Source of the DNA: Morchella semilibera
Taxonomy: Eukaryota; Ascomycota; Pezizomycetes; Pezizales; Morchellaceae
Length of the DNA: 64,000 nucleotides
Direction: 5' to 3'
Assembly (NCBI GenBank): GCA_009192285.1
Contig: WBVU01000008.1
Coordinates: 62,001 to 126,000 of the forward strand
The first letter of the stretch is position 1, and every line of letters begins with the position of its first letter. This document shows, one piece after another, positions 58,437-64,000 of the stretch. The notes beneath the pieces were generated by a model that was not told the DNA's origin, ran no database searches, and was given only the letters and a program-made list of their open reading frames with translations. A program made the position numbers and the translations under genes.

Positions 58437-58554
58437 ATCCAAATCATGCTGGGAGGAAGGTTGACCTACTCCAGAGGGGAGTGGGCCCATTACCATAGCC
58501 CAAGGGCTGGATGTAATTAATGAAGTAAACAAAAAAAAAATCCAAATCATGCTG
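58437..58554 (+). mobile_element. 88-bp LINE-tail insertion with 15-bp target duplication
   Basis: The duplication atccaaatcatgctg is at 58437-58451 and 58540-58554. The insert 58452-58539 ends in CATAGCCCAAGGGCTGGAT...GAAGTAAAC and poly-A, the same 3' tail as the LINEs at 20890 and 42030. It is an extreme 5' truncation or a short non-autonomous relative. Confidence 0.85.
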
Positions 58555-58819
58555 CCTCTATGCCATTGCATTACGTCTTGTTGTGATTTGGGTTACCATC
58601 GGAGTTTAGACCCACCAAATGATAGAGTTGTATGGAAAAATCTCCAAATAGGTCAGCGAGCTTTTTACGGGTAAATTTGACTCTTTGATTCTTTGATGAG
58701 AACAGGTCTCAGTTGTTTGCTACTATAGTTTGCTTGTTATCAGGGCTGTTTTGTAAATTAAACCTCCTATATTCACCAATTTTACTAATATACTTCACTC
58801 ATTACTACCTGCACTTGGA

Positions 58820-60595
58820 GCTCGCGCAGCTCGCGGTCGCGAGGTGACCTACCCCTAATTTACTATTCTTAGGGGGTGTAAGATTATAAGCTTCTTTCCG
58901 CAGAGTAAACTATAACCGCTCCCGCATCAGTATCTAATCCCGGTGAAGCCGCTTTCCATCATGGAGGGGCTTGTTTTGGTATCCTGAAGTCAATGGTAGT
59001 GCATAGAATCCCCCTTTCTTGGCAAACATACACTGTCTGGCCCTTTCAGGCGACTTGGAACACCACGAAATCAACTACATGGCTTCACCTTGGTCTTAGC
59101 TATCATCAATACTATTCGGTGCTATATAATATTTAGCAATAGATACCTTGAAGCGCTTGATAGGGTAGGAAGCATGCCACATCCGATTGGTAAAAAGATA
59201 GGTTAGTCAGATATTTTCATGACGGTGGTAGCCGTGGTAGTAGAGGGTGCAGCATTCTGTGAGCTATATCACGAAGCTAGCTAGTTCTCATAACCATGTT
59301 TCAGAAATGTGATCGACTGCCACTTTCCAAATGCAACCGACGGTGGACGTTATGTGTTTTGTGGCCATTCCCACGCTTTTTGGACCTGGCGACGAAAGGT
59401 TGCCAATTTCATTAGAGCGTTTGAGCCAGCGACCACAATAGTCGTTAGCACTAAACTGAATACCCAAGACTTTGGTGCTTGAATTAGGGGGGTCCTTGGC
59501 CTGCATGCTATGAGGAATACTCGCACAAGAATTGGTATGCTAAGTATTTGACCGCGTATTCCTAAGCACGGAGTCCAAAAGGTGATATGCGATATGCAAT
59601 CTGCATGTATTTAGTGTTAACGACCCTCGCGGCCGCTGGTAAAAAGACTCTATCGCCCTGTAGCTCCAAATCACAGGGCTTGGCATATCCCCTGGTTTAG
59701 AACTTGATCGCCGCCAGCGAATGTCGCTTTGATTGTCGCTTCTGCATGATCATATGAGCGAGGAAAATGCATGCATATATAGCAGTGTAATGTTGGCAAG
59801 GGATACTATATAACCCTAACCCTCTCTTTCCATAGTAACGGGTGTTGAGTAAGTGACCAGAATCCGACGTGTATTTCGCCTTCTGAGGCTGGGAGTCAAT
59901 TTCTGGGATTTGGTCTTTCGCTTAGCTGTCGAAACATGCTGAAAGACTGGGGCGGGCGATCACCAGCCTTGGTTCTAGCCCTGTTAGCTGAACAGAGAGC
60001 TCTGATTACATGTGAAGGAGCAATATTGATATCACGCGGAAGCAGCTGTCGCTGACACCACGGCACTACCGGCAGAGATTCCCGGCAGGGTGGCTTGACA
60101 CTACTATCAGCTACCACTCGCACAATTTAGAAAAAACACACATCGCGGTTGATGTCGAAGGTTAATCCTAGTATACGATCTATTGATTTTGAGAATTGGA
60201 TATGCCGGCGGCGGTAAGCACGAGACAAGGCGAGGCGAGACATGAACAGGTATTGACCCTGTCAATTTAGAAAGGTATCAAACCTTGGGTTGGAAGGGGT
60301 CAAGAAAGTATGGACAGTTCTTGTTGGCTCCCCCAGGTCTCATCCTTTTTTGCTAAAGGTCTCGATACAGAATCTCAAGATAGCATGTCTCGTACGTGCC
60401 AATGACTAGGCGAAATATAGTGGTAATAATGATTGACATCGTCTAATAAGCTCCCAGCGGGGTTGTTAAGCTGACAATGATACTTCTAAAATAATCCTGT
60501 CACGGGTTCAGTTGCTTTGTTGTATCGCTGGAGCCATGGTCCAGCGTACATGTAATACTAGGGGTAGCCACCTCGCGACCGCGAGTTGTAGGGAC
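58820..60595. repeat. Pair of inverted GC-rich ends around 1.75 kb
   Basis: CTCGCGGTCGCGAGGTGACC and CTACCCCTA at 58820-58850 face TAGGGGTAGCCACCTCGCG and ACCGCGAG at 60562-60588. The interior has no credible gene. It may be a non-autonomous DNA transposon, or two copies lying in opposite orientation. Confidence 0.45.
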
Positions 60596-61378
60596 CCGCT
60601 CGTCCTGGGCCTCTACAGCTGCTATTGGGGCCACGGCCCCCCTCCTCCCCCTCCTCCCTCCATTTCCCACCAGTTAGCTACATGATAATTGCCATATAAA
60701 AATGATTTTATTCGATGGAAGATCTTGATGCGCAGGTACAGTTCATAGGCTAGTATTCGCACTTGTTCTGCATAGGGAAATTTCACAAATTAAATTTTTA
60801 TTCATTTCAAAATTAAATGTGTACATGTGTCCAAAAACCTTCACTGCAGCACTGCCATGCTCGATTCGGTAATGGATATATATCTAAAAAATAGCCTCGA
60901 ACGGATTCCATCAGCAAGCTCAACTTGTGACTGAACCCTCCCAACAGTCTCCCGGGTCCCCTGAGAGTCTCCCGAGACTCCTGGGGATTTTTTGGGTCTT
61001 CTGGGGCTCAGGAGACATCAGGAGACAGATCAAGTCTTGCTGATGTCCCTAATTCAGACTTGTGTCGTGGACGACTCTTGCTAGGCAATGACGCTCTACA
61101 GGCTCCCACTAATCCTCAAACATATACCACGCCCCCAAAGGTTGGTAATGCATCCAGCAGTTTGCATGTCAGTGCTCTTTATTAGTACCCGCGGCTGCCA
61201 GTACAGCGGCGTTAAAAGTACCCTCGTCGGAACGTGTATCAATCCAAAAGAATGCTAAGTGGGGGTTACCCACCTTTAAACATCAATGAAGGCATAGAGA
61301 TGAAGGTCTGGAGGTAGGGATGTGGAGGTGAAGGGTAGCCTGATATACGGGTCCCCAGCCCTAACCCTGAGGCACTAA

Positions 61379-61490
61379 ACCGGGTAACCCTCAGGCGTGC
61401 AAACCGGGTAACCTGCCACAATCAAACCGGGTAATCTGCCACAATCATACCGGGTAACCTGCCACAATCGAGCCGGGTAGCCTGCCGGGC
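61379..61490 (+). repeat. 23-bp tandem repeat built on ACCGGGTAACC
   Basis: Starts at 61379, 61403, 61426, 61449 and 61472; the unit is ACCGGGTAACCTGCCACAAT plus three bases. It ends in a GCGCGCGCGC run. ACCGGGTAACC is also the core of the pogo inverted repeats at 34915 and 36975. Confidence 0.75.
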
Positions 61491-62541
61491 GCGCGCGCAA
61501 AAAGACCACTTTCCAGTAGAAGATCAAGCGGTCCAGTAGGTGTTGTATATCATAATAGATCTGCGGACTCCTACATTTCGTATGGTGTTTCTATTGTGCT
61601 AGATATGTACACTACCGGTCCTGGTTATGATTCATGATGTATGTGGGCTGGGCGCCGTCTCCTCCCTGGTTTTCGCTGGTACGAATGAGCCTTGGCGCCA
61701 AGTCGTTTAGGCTGGTTAAGAGATGGTAGTAAGTAGGTCCACGCTTGTAGCGCTGAAGAACGGAGGGTGGCCAAGATGGCAGCCTCAACTTGGAAATCTC
61801 CTAGCTCATGGAACAATGTCGAGTGATATACCATGGCCGAGTGATAATATATGACCATATCGTGGTGAACAGGTGCTACAATAACTTGACACATCGCTCG
61901 CCCCGTCCGGGATTAGGTGGGACGCGGCAAGCGTTACCAAGCCCCGACAGCTTTCAAAGCCAGCATAACTCACCCTAGCTAACTGGAAGATATCCTAGTC
62001 ACCCACTATATGCATGTAGCGAGGAAAAAAGACGGCTCAATCCGGGAGTGGCAAACGCTCGGCTTAATGTACTGGGACAGACTACGATAGATGGTGTGTC
62101 GGACTGTATATCTGTGTGTATGAAATCATGGAGCATCACTCGACGCCAAGAACTCTCCTTTCCGAGGTTATGCAGGTACGGGGCACGCACCGATGCCAAG
62201 CCACCAAGCACCTAATCCCGCAATGACGAACGGGGCCGGGCTGAGCAGGGTGAATAGAGTCTTTTATCCACGGGCGTTCGAGCGTTGCAATGAGAAATCG
62301 AGGTAGAAGAGCTAGGGCCCTGGCACATACATGCAGCTTGCATGAGAACTTGGTCTAAATAAGTAATATCTCAATATCAGGCGGGGTGAGTTGGGAAGTA
62401 TAGGTTGGGGTTGAGAAGCGGAGGTAGAGAAAGATCAACACCACAATCATTTCAACCTCAACCCCATCCAACCTTAACCGTGCTCTCGCTATTGAGGATT
62501 TCCGATCTAGAACTATACCTTTCTTCCTATAATCACATACA

Positions 62542-63606
62542 ATGAGTAGAAATATTCTTGAAGAGGTTCCTGTCCAGCATCGGGAGATACTACAAAGGTC
62601 CAGACCCGAGTTGATGTTCCTCTATCTGACAGAAACTCTTTTCTTCTGTCAAGCTCCTAGAAAGTGTCGCATCGATTTCTCTACTTTGACCGACCATGAA
62701 TTTGTCCACTTTACCCGATTCAGCTCATACGACATTGTCTCAATATCTACTCTACTTCGGCTACCCAAAAAGTTCACTATTCCTGCTGGTTCCCCTTTTA
62801 CCGGTCAAGAAGCCCTCTTCCTACTTTGCGCTCGTCTTGCTTGGCCAACCCGTTTGGAAACCATGCAATACATGTTTGGATATCATTATACCGCAATATC
62901 TCAATGTGTAAACTGGATTTTACAGTTTATTTTACAACATTGGGACTTCCTTTTGACAAACTTCGATTCAGGCCATTTGTCACCCAACCGTCTACAACAC
63001 TTTGCACAAAAAATCAGAGAGAAGGGTGCTCCTCTAGATAAATGTTGGGGATTTATCGACTGTACTATACGGAAAATATGCCGACCATCTAAATGGCAGC
63101 GTGACTGTTATAATGGCTATAAACATATGCACGCTCTTAAATATTCAGCTGTCAAGTGTCCAGATGGTCTCATTTATCATTTATATGGTCCATTGGAGGG
63201 AAAAAGAAACGACAATTCGCTTTTATATGAGAGTGGGCTTCTGGATCGCTGCTATAAGCATGCAAATAGTTATTACATGTTTGGTGACCCCGCATACCCT
63301 CTCTCGACGGTCCTACTATCTCCTTTTAGTCATTTGGTACGTGATTCGACCGAAGATGAAAAATGGTTCAACAAAAGTATGAGTGCATGTAGAGAAGCGG
63401 TAGAATGGGGATTTGCAGATGTGTTAAGACTGTGGACATCATTAGACTTTTCTTCAACTCAACGTCTATTTAATTCTCCTGTTGCAACTCAGTATCGCGT
63501 TGCAGTACTGCTTACAAATATTCATATTTGTCTTTACGGCTCAGAAACTACTTTATATTTTGATTGCGCTCCACCGTTACTGAAGGACTATTTAAAATGT
63601 ACTTAA
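62542..63606 (+). CDS. Harbinger-type DDE transposase
   Basis: An uninterrupted frame of 354 residues from MSRNILEEVPVQHREILQ. An N-terminal helical part (FTRFSSYDIVSISTLLRLPK) is followed by the DDE_Tnp_4 core: CWGFIDCTIRKICRPS (first Asp), KYSAVKCPDGLIYHLYGPLE, then YYMFGDPAYPLS (second Asp) and SACREAVEWGFADVLRLW (Glu). All three catalytic acids are present and the length is normal, so the enzyme could be active. Confidence 0.85.
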   Translation: MSRNILEEVPVQHREILQRSRPELMFLYLTETLFFCQAPRKCRIDFSTLTDHEFVHFTRFSSYDIVSISTLLRLPKKFTIPAGSPFTGQEALFLLCARLAWPTRLETMQYMFGYHYTAISQCVNWILQFILQHWDFLLTNFDSGHLSPNRLQHFAQKIREKGAPLDKCWGFIDCTIRKICRPSKWQRDCYNGYKHMHALKYSAVKCPDGLIYHLYGPLEGKRNDNSLLYESGLLDRCYKHANSYYMFGDPAYPLSTVLLSPFSHLVRDSTEDEKWFNKSMSACREAVEWGFADVLRLWTSLDFSSTQRLFNSPVATQYRVAVLLTNIHICLYGSETTLYFDCAPPLLKDYLKCT

Positions 63607-63721
63607 ATCATTATCCCCTTATATCCTTCAAGTTTAAAATTTCAAGTATATTCCTCAACAAGCCTCTGATCTCATCCCTATATTCCACCTCCCGTTCATG
63701 GTATGATTGTGTCAATTGTTC

Positions 63722-64000
63722 CTATAACGCTGGTAATGCAGTTGATGGAATGCTTCGTCCGTGTCTATTAGAAGTAGTTGAGCTCGTTGGAGGAGGAGAA
63801 ACCGCTGTTTCAATTGGTGCACTTAACTGTGAATTGCCGAATTTATTTTCTTCCATAAGTACTACCCGTCCATTATCCAATCTCCTGATTTTCCTCAGTA
63901 AACTTGAAGAATATGGACGGGATCTTCTTTTCCTTTGTGAGTTAACTGATTCAACCTCCACCTGTGAAGAAGAATTTAAACAAGCAATAGAAACCCGTCC
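63722..64000 (-). CDS. Second Harbinger gene, partial (C-terminal end only)
   Basis: It faces the transposase and stays open to the window edge. The visible end contains KRRSRPYSSSLLRKIRRL and then a Ser/Pro/Thr-rich tail with PPPTSSTTSNRHGRS. In Harbinger elements the partner gene encodes a Myb/SANT-like DNA-binding protein; that domain would lie beyond the window. A TTCACAG just inside the edge may be an intron acceptor. Confidence 0.45.
   Translation of the reverse strand, partial: GRVSIACLNSSSQVEVESVNSQRKRRSRPYSSSLLRKIRRLDNGRVVLMEENKFGNSQLSAPIETAVSPPPTSSTTSNRHGRSIPSTALPAL

Larger units (their letters stand above)
56582..62256. other. Long gene-free repeat region
   Basis: About 5.7 kb without a supported gene. 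It contains an inverted CCGACA-family copy (56840-57235), a MITE (57577-57802), an 88-bp retro-insert (58452-58539), a pair of inverted GC-rich ends (58820 and 60590), a telomere-like motif (59811), purine-rich DNA (61285-61340) and a 23-bp tandem repeat (61379-61490). The word GAGGTGGTTAGCGCCACTTC occurs twice (57420 and 57545). Confidence 0.55.
62257..64000 (+). mobile_element. PIF/Harbinger-type transposon, cut by the window end
   Basis: A convergent two-gene layout (DDE transposase plus a second frame) is typical of Harbinger. The left end is set tentatively at 62257, where GAGTCTTTTATCCACGGG matches the ends of MITE family A. The right end lies outside the window. Confidence 0.6.

Noticed and set aside
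59288-60123. Small minus-strand frames (72-75 codons)
   Set aside because: No signature, no splice context; they sit inside a possible non-autonomous element.

Overview
This is a filamentous fungal nuclear window, most likely from an ascomycete. Four things point there: short introns (about 55-95 nt) with GTATGT/GTGAGT donors and CTAAC/CTGAC branch points; fungal-only families (a DUF7580-type protein, a STAND N-terminal domain, a hydrolase-NACHT-ankyrin receptor, the fungal HNH nuclease family); a chromodomain Ty3/gypsy element and a LINE with a C-terminal RNase H-like module; and scattered short TTAGGG-type motifs. The repeat load and HNH families recall Pezizomycetes such as truffles and their relatives, but that placement is inference. 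No rRNA, tRNA or CRISPR array was recognised.

Layout. 1-3.5 kb: gene-poor. 3.5-7.65 kb: a divergent pair, a DUF7580-like protein (-) and a four-exon C2H2 zinc-finger protein (+). 8.45-10.6 kb: a two-exon STAND-N/ankyrin protein (-) with a very homogeneous repeat array. 11-12 kb: a hairpin and a 119-bp tandem triplication. 13.0-21.1 kb: a small beta-trefoil gene whose single intron was hit by a LINE, which was then hit by a Ty3/gypsy element; target duplications of both insertions are intact. 21.9-23.9 kb: a broken HNH nuclease gene. 26-28 kb: two hypothetical genes and palindromic/minisatellite DNA. 28.5-33 kb: decayed dispersed repeats. 33.3-40.7 kb: one eight-exon NLR-like gene (-), alpha/beta hydrolase + NTPase-like module + NACHT + ankyrin, with a pogo-type transposon in intron 7 and one in-frame stop in exon 1. 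41-50.9 kb: LINE and pogo remnants, a small two-exon gene, a coiled-coil gene and at least six families of miniature inverted-repeat elements (MITEs). 51.3-53.1 kb: an intact protein with several evenly spaced U1-type zinc fingers. 55.6-56.6 kb: an intact two-exon HNH nuclease gene. 57-62 kb: repeats only. 62.3 kb to the end: a Harbinger-type transposon running off the window.

Themes. Several host genes belong to families used in fungal non-self recognition or defence (NACHT-ankyrin, STAND-ankyrin, DUF7580, beta-trefoil, HNH). They sit in a transposon-dense landscape where two of them, the NLR and the beta-trefoil gene, carry insertions exactly inside introns. Exon structures were worked out by hand from reading frame, splice consensus and family alignment from memory; none is backed by a database search or transcript.
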